This document shows, in pieces, positions 22,695 through 33,983 of a stretch of 64,000 nucleotides of DNA. A program made the translations under genes and the position numbers. The notes under the pieces were generated by a model. It was not told the origin of the DNA. It ran no database searches and was given only the letters and a program-made list of their open reading frames with translations. The DNA lies in assembly GCA_001414485.1 (NCBI GenBank), contig LLEY01000006.1, positions 558,001-622,000 of the forward strand, written 5' to 3'. How positions within the stretch are numbered: position 1 is the first letter of the stretch; the number at the start of each line of letters is the position of its first letter. This DNA is from Calycina herbarum. Its lineage: Eukaryota > Ascomycota > Leotiomycetes > Helotiales > Pezizellaceae.

Positions 22695-24182
22695 TCTGCT
22701 CTTTATTGGAGCTCCGGATCTAAGGATATACTGTTCGAATCATGCGGGCCAGTATTGAGAGGATATTTGCTGATTTCGAGAACCTCGAGGCTTTGATATT
22801 TTCCATGTTCCATGTTACAAGATTTTTTTTGGGGGCATTTCCCTTTCCTTTTGGGGCAGCAATAAAAGGGGTGGCTAGATATGGGGCGGCGTTCTAGAGT
22901 TGCTTGTTATGCTGGGTGGATGTTTCCAGTGCTTCATGTGGCTTATCTTGGTGTCGCGTCTTTAATCTTTCTTCAAGCTCCAAATGTTTGTTGTAAATTG
23001 AGTGGTTTGGAGGAAACGAGAATTAGTACAAATCAAAGTGGACTTGAAGTTTCCTCCCTATCTTGTAGTATAGTTCGAATTGCTACAGTAAAATCATGTG
23101 CTCTTGAACGAAAGGGCCCGCACTAAAAGACATCAAATAACCCAGCCAACCAACCTCTTTCATGATATTGCTATTTTATGGGGGAATCGTTGATTCCAAT
23201 TACAGCCTTTCTGACCTAGACTTTGAGTATTGTGGTTTTAAGCGAGTTTCTCAGCTGTAGTGTTTTTTCTAATTGTGCTAAAGCTTTAAGAACAGGCATG
23301 AAAGACTTCTTGATCAATATTGATAATATAGTACGTAGGATATATATTCTTAGGTGTTTGAAATAGAAGGTTAGAAGCTGCAATTTTGTAATTTCATGAA
23401 ACTGAATTACTAACTCTATGTTGGCTGTAGAAACAAGTACTCTCCTCATTAGTTAAGTTTTTTGCTGAGGAGTATTAGGTGGTCTTCATTACTTGTGTCA
23501 GGGGACAAGCTGAGAAGTAAAGAGTGAATTCAAGCGGTCCTACAAAAGGATGGCTGGCCTAGGAGGCGTATATGTATGCTCCCAGGGTTACGTGCTACGG
23601 AAGGTCCAGCATAACCTGGAAGGTTCCGTAACAACTTGTGAGATGTCCCATGTGTCACATGGACTTTTCATGTGAGATTCATCCAAAAAGTATTTGGGTA
23701 GTTATGTGTGCTTTGTTGTCCAAAGTATATTGGGACATCTACTTGATTATATAGACTGGCTAGTGTCTTTTCTCTTGATACTTTAGTAAGTGGGGTTTTC
23801 AAGGGGGAGTTGTGGTTATAGATGTTGCAAAACATGAGATGGCATGTATAGTGCTAACACGTAATTGTTATCTTAGAGTTGTGTTCCGATGGATTGTGAG
23901 TCAGAATTTCCTTTTACAATCTTCTGTAAAAATAAATTTTGCACAAAATACTATCTGATCAGTGAATATATAAAAGTGCTTTCACGTGATGCTGGCGCCT
24001 TAACTAACCTAAGCCTTAGCTGATAAATGCCCATTTAGTCTCTGGCTTGATTGAGCAACCCTAATAAAAAACCAAACCACAACCAACACCCTTGGTATCC
24101 GCTCATCATTTTGTTTACCTGTGCTCTTTTGCACATTCAACCTGGACAAATCGAACTATCGACTGACGATAAACCCACAGAG
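22695..24182. other. Intergenic, nothing recognised
   Basis: Nearly 1.5 kb, AT-rich, with no gene. One imperfect palindrome, TGTCCCATGTGTCACATGGAC-like, lies near 23644. A retroelement remnant was considered, but no paired termini or target duplication could be defined. Confidence 0.45.
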
Positions 24183-25509
24183 ATGTTGAATCCACTGGAG
24201 GACCTCCAAAAGGTTTCACCCAAGGAGTACGACAAATGGGCTGGTCAACTGACTCACTTCAATGCTAAGAGGGGTGGGCTCCCTCGGAATAAGCTACCGC
24301 GCTACGATTACCCCTTAGTGACGGTAAGTTGCATACATGAGTATCTGTAAACGTCAATAGCTGACATGAAGCAGACCGTCACAGACTTTGATGGTGTATC
24401 TAAAGAGATCTGTGTGGTGGATATTTCTTCAGACACAGAGTACCATCTCAAATCCACACTAGAAACTTGCGAATGCGATTTGTGGAATGATGAGATGTTC
24501 CAACAGGCATTGGGTTACGAAGGACTTCCTCGCAAAGATTTCGGTCCCAAAACAGCGCTCTTCTCGGAAGAATATCAACATCACTTCTTGTCGAAATATT
24601 TCCCGAGGTTTCCGGTAGAGATCCAGCTTTTGATATTGCGGGCTTTGGGAGATCAAGCATCGTCTCAACGTGTGGTATTACGTGGTCCATGGATGCCTTC
24701 AACTAGGTACCATTCTGCAGTCTGCAATTGTCACCCCCTCTACGTTAGTCGGTGCAATGGTACGGTCAGCTATCGGGTCCCAGGAATTATGTTTGCAAAC
24801 AAGAAGTCAATGGACCTCATGATAAAGGAATCGGATTTTGTCATGTTGACAGAGGAGACTCGAAACAATATTGGTCAAGTCATCAATTTGAAGAAGGATA
24901 TGTTGATTCTTCATGAAGGATGTTCAGATCCTTGGACTGGCGAGAAGCTTAGGGACACTTTAACCAGAGCAAAGGCCTGGCATAAAGTCAAATCAATTGC
25001 CATTTCTCCTGAGCTCCAGGATTTCCCCAAATTGCTTGACTGCTGTAAGTAAACCTTTCTCTCTTTTGAAAAAAACCCAGCCGCTAATCCATCGTTTCCA
25101 CCTAGTCAGACAGATGACCAACCTAGAACTCGTCTTCATCATCGTCGCTTCCACCCCAACTGATCGAACCGATTGGCAACCTCTATCCGCGCCCCTAAAG
25201 CGTAAGTGGACACACATACATTCAGGACCCGATCCACGCATCAGTCATGATAGAGAGGTCATGTACGAACTTTTACACCCGGATAATCTCCAACTGCCAC
25301 TGTACCACGTACTTTCGAAGCACGGGGGAATAACACAGAGTGGGCTTCGTTCATGCAAGACAGTCATGGATTTACGTAACGGGACTCGACTTGGTGGAAA
25401 TTTTAAGAACCCTCAAAAATTTGTTGCGCTTATGCATGCTACCAGTAGAGAGGTGGATGGGAGATGGGTCTGTCCTACTATTCGGTATGTTCGGGCGGTT
25501 AACTGGTAA
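24183..25509 (+). CDS. 2EXR-like fungal protein of unknown function
   Basis: Three exons, 24183-24323, 24375-25044 and 25106-25509, with introns of 51 and 61 bp; the sum encodes 404 aa in one frame. The first in-frame ATG is at 24183 (MLNPLEDLQKVSPKEY); the frame is open further upstream but without a start. The block FPRFPVEIQLLILRALGD followed by RVVLRGPWMPST resembles the F..FP.E(I/L)...I(W/L).....RVV core of fungal 2EXR-domain proteins, and the downstream Cys/His segment (CNCHPLYVSRCNGT) plus the NIGQVINLKKDMLIL block follow the order seen in that family. Function is unknown; these genes are highly amplified in Leotiomycetes. The acidic Cys motif LETCECDLWND lies before the core. Confidence 0.7.
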
Positions 25510-26034
25510 TATATTGAGTAATGAGGTAGCTTCATCAATTTTGAGGACGGGTGCCGACTGTTATGGGCTGGGTTTGGGGGCTGGAGGTTTGTGATTTGAT
25601 AGAGGTGTTGGAGTTGTATCACTTTCATACTTTGAAGTTTGTAAGACAGATCGTGTGCTAAATGCAGTGGTTGCTATAGTTGCGACAATAAAGTCCTATT
25701 CTGCCATCCCAAATTTTAGTTATTAACTTAGGGAGTGGTCGATCTTATTCTAAAAATAGCAGTTTGCAATAAATTTTTAAGAGACCGTTTAAATGGATTG
25801 GGGGATTCTAAAGTTACATCCCGAAGAAGGCCATCACTTGATTCTCAGAAAAAAGACTCGAAGCAAGTGCGGAAGACACTTTTGAACATCCACAGCAAGA
25901 GAAAACAAAATCCAAGACAAGCGAATCAGCAGAGAACGGTTTGAAGCTGATATTTCAATTGGAAATTATGTTTTTCTTCGCATGGCTCCTCTTCCCACTC
26001 AAGGTGAACTCCTGCCCCTCTCCTCTGAAAAACA
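25510..26034. other. Intergenic, nothing recognised
   Basis: About 525 bp between the 2EXR-like gene and the small secreted protein gene on the other strand. Only short open frames. Confidence 0.5.
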
Positions 26035-26336
26035 TTAAACACAAGTCAACTGCGCACCACCTGTCACATCACATTAGCACTATCCTCCATCTCACACCTC
26101 CAAGGGATATACTTACAACCCGCAGTATTAGCAGGCGCACACTTTCCAGACGTTCCATCAGCCTTAGTGCAAACATCCTGTTTCTTGCTCGTGTTGGCGA
26201 TACAACAAGCCCCAGTAGCAACCGGTCTTCCAGAGTTAACTTGTCTATTGAAGATAGCAGCTCCGTTGGGAGATTCAGTTGGGATAGCGAAAACGCTGGT
26301 GGCGAAAAGGGTGATGAGGAGGGTGGTAAATTGCAT
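26035..26336 (-). CDS. Small secreted cysteine-rich protein (81 aa)
   Basis: Exon 1 is 26336-26117 and exon 2 is 26060-26035, separated by a 56-bp intron (T|GTAAGT, GCTAATG branch, GACAG acceptor); the total is 246 nt. MQFTTLLITLFATSVFA is a clear signal peptide. The mature part is short and has six cysteines arranged CC-x(n)-C-x(n)-C-x(n)-C-x(n)-C, ending AGCGAQLTCV, all of which could pair. The exon join adds the final two cysteines, which supports the model. Size, signal peptide and even number of cysteines are those of fungal effector-like or antimicrobial secreted peptides, but no named family was recognised. Acts outside the cell if the prediction holds. Confidence 0.75.
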
Positions 26337-27217
26337 GATGGCGGCGGTATTGGATTTTATTGGTGAAAGAGAGTTTGAGGCTTGGGTATCTTGAAAAAAA
26401 TGAGAGAAATAAAGTTGGAAATCGAAGACCCGACCGGCGGAAAGAATGTAAGAGGTGAGGGAGAGATGAGATGAGGGATTGTAAGTGATGATCAAGTGTT
26501 GTTGGGTATAGGATTGGTATTTGTAGTTGGCTTCTCGTATGTAGATACGAAGACTCCTCTCGTTCGATCGTTCTCTGTCCACCTCCAGATCTTGGATGCG
26601 GGGATATCAAACCAATCCCAAGTCCTCTCTCGTCTATACTTCCGCTCGTGTATATATCCTCTCTCTCGTCTCATCCAGACCTCCCGTCTCATCCAGACCT
26701 CCGGTCAAAGACATGCCATCCGAAGTCCAAAGCCGTTTAAAATCTACCGCTGCCAGTCTGAGAGTCTCGCCCGTCACCAGAAGCTGCAACAAGACAGAGC
26801 CGCCCGATGTCATGCAGTAGCCCCATCGACTCCACTTGCCTGCGCAAATCACAACTTACACCTGCCCCAAGAAAATCGAAGGGGAGAACATGGGAAGGAG
26901 AAGATCGCAAGGAGGTCAAGGACAATCATCGGAACATTTCACGCAGTTTCAGGGTTCGAAATGCCATCTGAAGCGCCCCGCCAAGGAGCCATGAAACATT
27001 CTCGCCTGCAATTGATCGTCTCAAGATCGTGAAGGGGAAGTGCCGCACGGAAGATTTCCGTTGGCGGAAGGTCCACACGAGTGGATTGTGGATGCACGTG
27101 TTGAGGCTGAAGGGGATTGTCAAACGTTGGTGACGGGTGAGGTGTTAATGCTTTTGAGTTGGGATTTGGAGATGGCTTGATAACGGGGGTTTTGGAGCTT
27201 AATTGACTCAAGCTCGG
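26337..27217. other. Intergenic with an 18-bp tandem duplication
   Basis: Contains the 5' region of the secreted peptide gene and two adjacent copies of CTCATCCAGACCTCC near 26671-26705. A 178-codon plus-strand frame (26496-27032) has low-complexity, non-family-like text and is not called. Confidence 0.45.
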
Positions 27218-27451
27218 TGGACAGTAAAAGCGGCAGTAACTAGTTACCTTGTTCCAACCTTCTGGAGCTATTCACGGCAATTTACCTCGAGAGTTGCATT
27301 ATCGACCTTCACTGTTCTAAATCATCTAGGTTGATATTTTGGATTCTCCCAAGTATTTGGGTTAATACTTTGAATTACCCTAGAGGAATAGAACAGCGAG
27401 TGAGGTAGGCAGGTACGACCTTGAAGTATTTACTGCCGCTTTTTCTGTCCA
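27218..27451. mobile_element. MITE-like inverted-repeat element, 234 bp
   Basis: The left end at 27218-27239 (core GGACAGTAAAAGCGGCAG) is repeated in inverted orientation at 27430-27451 with one mismatch in 22 bp. The interior is non-coding and contains a short direct repeat (GGTTGATATTTTGGATTCTCC and GGTTAATACTTTGAATTACC-like). A partial match to the same terminus, GGACAATAAAAGCGGCATTA, occurs at 62686. No clear target duplication. Confidence 0.7.
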
Positions 27452-27947
27452 TCGCGAGTCAGGGAAATTTATAGTAAGAAGTGAGTTGCTCCGTGAACAA
27501 CCCATCTCTCATATTCTTCGAATAGATCTCGGACAATTGAACATATTTTTCGAGAAGATCTGGAAGAATTGGGAATTTAGTTCCTCGATTCTCCTAAATC
27601 CTCTCGAACAATGTTTTTAAATATCCCAGACTTCTCGTACAATTGAACATATTGTTCTATAAGATCTGAATCTTCTAGCACAATGTTTTTAATTATCCTG
27701 GACTGTTTCGTACAAGCGAAGTGAAAGTAGTAATGCCCACTCCTCTTGCAAGTGATTCGAAGAATGTCACATAAGGGAAACGATTTTGGCTAATTTGATA
27801 TAAATTTGAGTACCGAACAGAAGGAAACGAGAAATCTAAGAGCTCTAAATGATGATATACCCGCCATGAAAATATGTGAAGTTCAGAAATGTTTAAATAT
27901 TGCTACAAGGTCCAATACAATTGGAGGTTTATTAAAGGGGGTCATTT
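27452..27947. repeat. Diverged ~105-bp direct repeat
   Basis: ACAATTGAACATATTTTTCG near 27533 recurs as ACAATTGAACATATTGTTCT near 27640, each followed by an (A)GAAGATCTG or TAAGATCTG phrase and an ACAATGTTTTTAA phrase (27609, 27681). This looks like two copies of a short AT-rich unit. No coding sequence. Confidence 0.5.
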
Positions 27948-28999
27948 CTATGCGATAAATTCTCTCGCAGCTTTGTTTCCCTTGCCAGTGGCGCCAGTAG
28001 CCGCACCAGCCGCGCCATTTGCTCCCTTGGCCGTGGCTCCAGTGGCAGCGTTTGCAGCTGCTCCCTTTCCGGCTTTAGCTGTGGCTGCATTTCCGGCTGC
28101 GGCCTTTCCTCCCTTAGCTGCCGCGGCCTTGGTTGCCTTTGATCCAGCAGCCTTAGTTGCAGATGCAGCTCCACTGACAGCGACGGCGGTTGCAAGTGCC
28201 TTGGAGTCGATGTTGAGAATAGCATCGACGGCATTGACACCCTGATCAGCGACATCGAGGGAAGATTTTGCGTTGGCGGCCACCTCGGCTGGGAGATCCT
28301 TGACGTTGGAGGCAATTTGCTTGTTGATACCATCGAGAGTTTGTGCGGTTTGGATTTGGTCGGCGGAGTTCTCGGTTGGGGTGGTGTCGGTTTGTTGAAC
28401 AGAGACACATCCACCGAAAGGTCCGGCAGCAGCAGAGTTGAAGCATCGAATGGTGCAAACATCTCCAGTGGAGGCTGTATAATATGTTAGTCAAGCTGAA
28501 TATAAGCTATTGAGATTGAGGAGTACGTACCACCAACACACTTCATGTCCTTTGGCATGGTGACAGCAAGAGTGATTTGTCCGTTGGCAGCGGCATCGGT
28601 CTCCTTAACGGTGAGTTTGGTCTGGCCCGCTCCCAAAGAGTTACTGGTCTGGTCCATATCGCAAGTGTATGGTCCGGCACCATCAGCATTGATGGCATTC
28701 ATGGTAACGGTGAGAGTTCCACCCTGGGTCACGGAAGTGATGGTCTTGTTTCCCAACTGAGCCTCGGTTTCGGTTCCGATATCGATGTTTCCACTCAACA
28801 AAGTTCTTCCGCACTCGTTGGTAACATTTTCGGTGATCTCATCAGCGTTGATGATGTTGGCATCTCCATCGCCCTTGAGAGAGAGTGGAAGACTGGCTGG
28901 TGATCCCTTGGTTCCTTGAGCCGAGACGATGTTGCCCTGGGCATAGACGACACTGAAGACAGCTGGTGCGAGCAAGAAGATTTGTCTGAAAGAAGGCAT
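27948..28999 (-). CDS. Egh16H-like secreted protein (appressorium/virulence-associated family)
   Basis: Exons 28999-28531 and 28474-27948, with a 56-bp intron (G|GTACGT, ATACAG acceptor), encode 331 aa. A signal peptide (MPSFRQIFLLAPAVFSVVYA) is followed by GNIVSAQGTKGSPASLPLS, TNECGRTLLSGNIDI, GGTLTVTMNAINADGAGPYTC and, across the splice, DMKCVGASTGDVCTIRC and AGPFGGCVSVQQTD. These are landmarks of the Egh16H/MAS family first described from appressoria of mildew and rice-blast fungi. The C-terminal ~100 residues are an Ala/Gly/Lys/Thr low-complexity tail (repeats of KAA, GAT and GKG), whose antisense gives a misleading open frame. Family members are extracellular and are induced on plant surfaces; their biochemical activity is unknown. 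Confidence 0.85.
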
Positions 29000-30107
29000 T
29001 TTATTGGTCTGAGGGAATGGACGACTTTGAAAATGTGCACAGCACGAGAGAATGAATGTAAATAGAATTAGAAAAGAAGGAATTAGGCCAGCTAGGAATT
29101 GCAAGAAGAAACAGGTGGTCGAAGGGTCAGAAAGGACGACCGACAGCGGTCGAGGGCCATCTTATACCAACGACGGAATGCATAGGAATCGCACTAGAAT
29201 TGCATAGAGAAGGGGGTCAACTGGGGTAAACATCGTGCGATTTCTGGTGATTCTCAAACAAACAGAAAATCCACTTGGACATTCGGAACGTCGCGAGCGT
29301 GGGTCGGGTGGAGATACGGAGGCGCAAACCCACTAAAATCCAAAATCCTTTGGACCGGACGAATTGACAGGAGGGGCAACATGGAAAGGGGATATTCAGG
29401 CGCGTCGCGACACTTGTCTAGACTCGACATTTGAGCGACTTGTAAAGTTGGGAATAGCTTCAATCTATCGTTGGAGAAGTGATGCAATGGGGTGGAGTGA
29501 TTGTGAGGCTCAATTAAATAGTTGGTGGTGATGGCGTGGCGTTCTTCAGATTGTGGCTGCCATGCCGACTTCAATCCATCTTCCTCCCGCCCGGCCCGAA
29601 ACGAAACATCAGGTTACGACGCTGGCACGGACCTTCCAAATGAAGCTTAACTCACGTGACCGTCACCAAAATCTATTTTTCATCTCCGAACTTCATCCAT
29701 TCAGGCCCATCTCCATCTCTTCTCCATCATTCATATTTTAGCATCCGTTTCCTGGTCGCTGGCTGGAGCAAAATCTGGACTCTGGAGTTGGGATGGAGTC
29801 CGCATGTTGTATCCACCGCTATCTGTAATTTATCCCCAATGGGGAAGTCTAGATTACGAGATGTCACCTACAATGATTACACGAAGGCGTGATCGGAACA
29901 TTGTTTATCTCTGCAGTTTCTTTTGCATCTTCCTTTTCCATCTTCAATCTGTACGCCCAGCAATTGAGCCGCAATGAATTGGATGCTTATTCTCTGATTC
30001 TTTCTGTTTTCAAGACTTTTACTTATGCCCCACCCGATTACCGAAATTTCTTGAACCCAGCAGGTTCCACCAAACCACCAGATCCAGGTCTGAGGGGTCC
30101 AGAAATC
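29000..30107. other. Divergent intergenic region, no gene
   Basis: 1.1 kb between the Egh16H-like gene and the permease, which face away from each other. Open frames here (for example 29889-30107 upstream of the permease start) are short and not conserved-looking. Confidence 0.5.
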
Positions 30108-32047
30108 ATGGACAATGATTCGGGGAGCAAGATTGTCTACCAGAATGAGGTGCATATCTCTGCAGAGCCTCATGATGGAGAACGAATCGTAGACCAGCGG
30201 GAAGATAATGATCTATCGCGCGCCCTTAAGGGACGCCACATCCAGATGATCGCATTGGCGGGCGCCATTGTAAGAATCCAAGATCCCACGTCACACAAGC
30301 TTTTCAGACGAGACTGATCTTTAATTTTCTTTGCAGGGCACAGGCCTATTTTTAAGTCTTGGAGGTGCACTTCAAACGGGTGGCCCCTTGGGTGCATTGT
30401 TAGGTAAGTTTGTTGATGGCATTTCCTTGAATTATCTTGTGGAGCGCTTCTGCTCGAGTTTCACACCCTGTCCTGTGATCTATCAATCATCCCAACTTCT
30501 TCGATTTTATCAAAACATAAACTAACGTTCAACACCAGGTTATGCATATGTGGGTGCCGTAGTCTGCTCTGTGCAATTTGCACTCGGTGAAGTTTCTGCA
30601 CTATTTCCCGTAACCGGATCCTACGTTCGGCATGCCGAGTTTCTCATCGACCCAGCTCTTGGATTTGCTATCGGTTGGAACGTTGTTTATGGAACATATC
30701 TCAGTATTCCCAGCGAGATAACGGCTGCCCTCGTTCTCATCCAATTTTGGACCGACAAATACCCTGCATTATGGATCACCTTGTTCATCCTCGTCACGTT
30801 CCTAGTAGGAATTGCTTTTGTGGGTATATATGGCGAGGTGGAATTTGTTTTTGCAATACTCAAAATACTTCTCGTTATTGGCATCGTAATTATGGGTTTG
30901 GTTATTGATCTTGGTGGTGTCGCTGGTCAAGAGCGTCTGGGTTTTCGTTATTGGAACGACCCTGGCCCGTTTGTTGAATATCTCGCCTCTGGTTCATGGG
31001 GTTCTTTCGTGGGATTCTGGGCTGTAATGAACAACGCTGTGTATTCTTTCGCAGGAGTTGAAAGTCTATCAGTTGCAGCCGCAGAAACTCAAAATCCAAG
31101 ACAAAACATTCCCAAGGCTTGCCAACGGGTCTTCGCCAGAGTTACAATACTGTATCTTCTTTCGGTATTCATCGTTGGAATGATTGTCCCAAGCAATGAC
31201 GACGCACTCAACAATTATTCTGGAAACGCAACTCAAAGTCCATTTGTTATTGCCGCTACTCGTGCTGGAATTACGGTTGTACCATCAATCATCAACGCTG
31301 TGGTCCTCACGTCTGCTTGGTCTGCTTCCAATCAGTCCCTGCTTGCTGGTACTCGAATCCTCTACGGCCTTGCACTCAAAAGACAAGCTCCGCAAATATT
31401 CTTGAGAACAACTAAATGGGGAATTCCATACGTATGCGTCATATTCCAAACCCTCGTTGCAACTTTGGCATACATGTCATTGTCAGAAGGTGCACTCACA
31501 GTCTTTTACTGGTTTCTCAACCTTACTGCTTGCGGCACACTCATCACATGGAGTGTGATTTTGTTCAACCACATCCGTTTACGTCAAGCACTAAAAAAGC
31601 AAGGAATTGCAAGAGAAGAGTTACCTTGGCAGCATTCATGGACACGTAAGCAGCAACATTCTTTACATGAAACATAAGATACCCGTGCTGACATTTAAAT
31701 ACTCAGCTTACACCTCATGGATTGCACTCATTTCATGCATCTTATTTTTACTTACTGGTGGATTCAAGGTGTTTGTCAAAGATAATTGGGATGCTGCTAC
31801 TTTTGTCTCTGCATATCTGTGAGTTCTCGTACCCCGAGGTCGAATTGAAGAACCCCTTCTAATATTGTGAAGCGACATCCCACTGGTCATTACAGGCTAC
31901 CTAGTATGGAAGATCACCAAGCGTACCAAAATATTGACACTAGATGAAATACCGATTCGAGCGGCTTTGGACGAGATGCTAAGCAACCCGGAAGAGAAGA
32001 TCCCACCAGCGAGGGGATGGCAAAGACTCAACATTCTATGGGGATAG
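30108..32047 (+). CDS. Amino-acid permease, YAT (yeast amino acid transporter) family
   Basis: Five exons (30108-30269, 30337-30403, 30539-31645, 31707-31818, 31873-32047) give 540 aa in one frame. The start MDNDSGSKIVYQNEVHI precedes LKGRHIQMIALAGAIGTGLF, the invariant YAT opening that is restored by splicing exons 1 and 2. Other signatures are GYAYVGAVVCSVQFALGE, the GSYVRHAEFLIDPALGFAIG stretch, SFAGVESLSVAAAET, NQSLLAGTRILYGLAL and SWTPYTSW, the last restored by intron 4. About twelve hydrophobic helices are evident, with hydrophilic ends facing the cytosol. It imports amino acids across the plasma membrane with protons; the exact substrate cannot be read from sequence. It converges on the GT31 gene with 111 bp between the stops. 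Confidence 0.93.
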
Positions 32048-32158
32048 AGAGCGTATTCGGCTCCCACTGGTCATGCGAGTGATGTATCTTGATCCCAGGA
32101 TCATCGAGTCGAACTCGTATCGATACACCACCATTTATGCGAAACTTACACATAACCT

Positions 32159-33983
32159 TTAATTGCCAGTCCAATCTACCTGCCTGCAAGGGTTCTTCTG
32201 CGCAAAATCCAAAATCTTTTGTTTCATCCAACCAGATTTCCATACCACCTTTCCTTCATTACTTGGGGGTTGGTACTTCCCTGAACGAAAATACAAACCC
32301 AGTCTACAGGTCGGTTCCTCCGAGTCGTCGATGAGTACGAATTGGAAGCAGTCATTTCTAGCTTGACATGCCATCCGGCAATTCTCAAATGACTTGAAGG
32401 AAATCATTTCTGTGGGTGTCCAATCCGGACCTCTCTCCTTCCTTCTCAGCTCCTCCATTCTTTGATCGTTTGCTGCTCTCGATTCTTCGTCTTGAATTTT
32501 CTTCTCTTCTTCTTCTTTTTTCCGAAGTTCCTCTTTCCCGTCGTTTGTCGGTCCCGAGTCTTCTAATACTGATGTGACTTCAATCCTTGCCTTCTGTTCT
32601 CTTTCCGTCTCGATTCTTTCTTTCTGAGCCTCTTTTGCAGCTTTGATCCTCTCAGCTTCTAAAATCTTTGCTGAAAATGTGGGGCCGTGGGAAAGGTTAT
32701 CCCAATTCTCTCTCTCAATTCTTAAATTTGGTTCCACGAAATGGTGGTATAATTCTGAAAAAGTAGTGCCCTATTTTCGAGTTAGCACTCCTCTCTGATT
32801 TTGTTTCTAACATAATTCCACTTACATTACTCACCCCCCTTCTCTCTTCCCTTTCTCTCTCAAACCTCCACAAAGCACTAATCTCCATCGGTAGCACATG
32901 ATGCATACTAACCACACCCTGACACCACATATGCCTCGGTCCAAAAGCCATTGTCGATGGTTTCTCCCCATTCAATAAAGGATGCATACCCCTCGGTTCA
33001 ATCCCCCTATCCCTCAACGCCAACGCCAAAACCACATCCCCACAACAATGCTTCTCCATCTCCTCATCCCACCTCTCAGCCAATCCCCCAACCTCCGGTT
33101 CATGATCAAGAAGTCGATGCATCGCTTCCGCAGAAAGTACATATCCACTCCCTCCATGTGCGAAGGGGATATCTGCGTACGAAACTACACTCCCGAGATA
33201 ATGTGGCTGAGAAGAATCAAGCGTGGATAACATCTGGATGAGGTTGGGGAGAAAGAGATAAGTATCCGTCTCCATAAAGACATACCATTTCTTCCCCCCT
33301 CTCAATCGCCAAGTCTCCTCTACCATATGGAGGAATTTATATTTATCCAACACCCAGCCCTTCCGATCATCCCCCCTTTTCGGATCTTCTTTTAGATCAT
33401 CGAGGTTTCGACCGCTGGCATGAAAATTCTGGATTTGCCGGTATATTTCGAAATCGGGGTGTGTGGTGCGGATTTTTGGGGATACCTTTGCGAGGGAATC
33501 CTGGATTGAGAAGCGCCCGATGGTTGTGGAGAGGTCGGAGAATATGAGGAGGTCGGAGGGGGTGAGGTGTTGGAAGGTTGTGCTTAGGTGGATGGGGAGG
33601 GACGTGTGTTCTTGAGCGCCGGTTTTGAAGATTAAGGTTATTCCTGCGTCGCGCAAATTTTGTATTGTTTGTGGTTCGAGGGATAGGGTTTTCGTGTTTT
33701 GTAGGTTGTGGGGCTTTTGTGTTGGGCATGATTGTGTTTGGATTTTTGTCGCTGTAATTGTTGTTGTTGTCGTGGATGTGAGAATTGCAGTTGAGATAAG
33801 GGATTTGGGGGTGGAGGGGAGGTCGAGATGTTCGTGAAATGTGCGGTTGAGAAATGAGGCGAGGTCTTTGGGGGAGAAATTTGGGAGCGTTTCAGAGGGG
33901 CGAGAGAGTCTGATGAGCAAAACGACGAATAGAAAGAGAAGGCATGCCGATGGGAAACGACGACTTCGATTGAAGCAAAACAT
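32159..33983 (-). CDS. GT31-type (fringe-like) glycosyltransferase, type II membrane protein
   Basis: Exons 33983-32826 and 32770-32159 (intron 55 bp, GTAAGT; an alternative GTGAGT donor nine bases upstream is in the same phase) encode 589 aa. MFCFNRSRRFPSACLLFLFV gives a cytosolic tip and signal anchor, then a Ser/Thr-rich stem. The catalytic part shows DKYKFLHMVEETW, WYVFMETDTYLFLPNL (DxD-like ETDTY), FAHGGSGYVLSAEAM and EKHCCGDVVLALAL, the order found in fungal GT31/DUF604 proteins. After a charged coiled-coil of Lys/Glu/Arg, the C-terminus has a PAN/apple-like Cys segment (NCRMACQARNDCFQF...TCRLGLYFRSG). It probably adds galactose or a related sugar to glycans in the Golgi; donor and acceptor are unknown. 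Confidence 0.85.

Noticed and set aside
23560..23960. Possible solo LTR
   Set aside because: It has a TATA-like stretch and a palindrome, but no TG...CA ends with a matching target duplication could be fixed.
26496..27032. 178-aa plus-strand frame upstream of the MITE
   Set aside because: Alternative (non-ATG) start, no domain text, contains an 18-bp tandem duplication, and partly overlaps the promoter of the secreted peptide gene.
27889..28245. 118-aa Ala/Pro-rich plus-strand frame
   Set aside because: It is the antisense of the Ala/Lys/Gly tail of the Egh16H-like gene; low-complexity GC-rich codons keep the opposite strand open.
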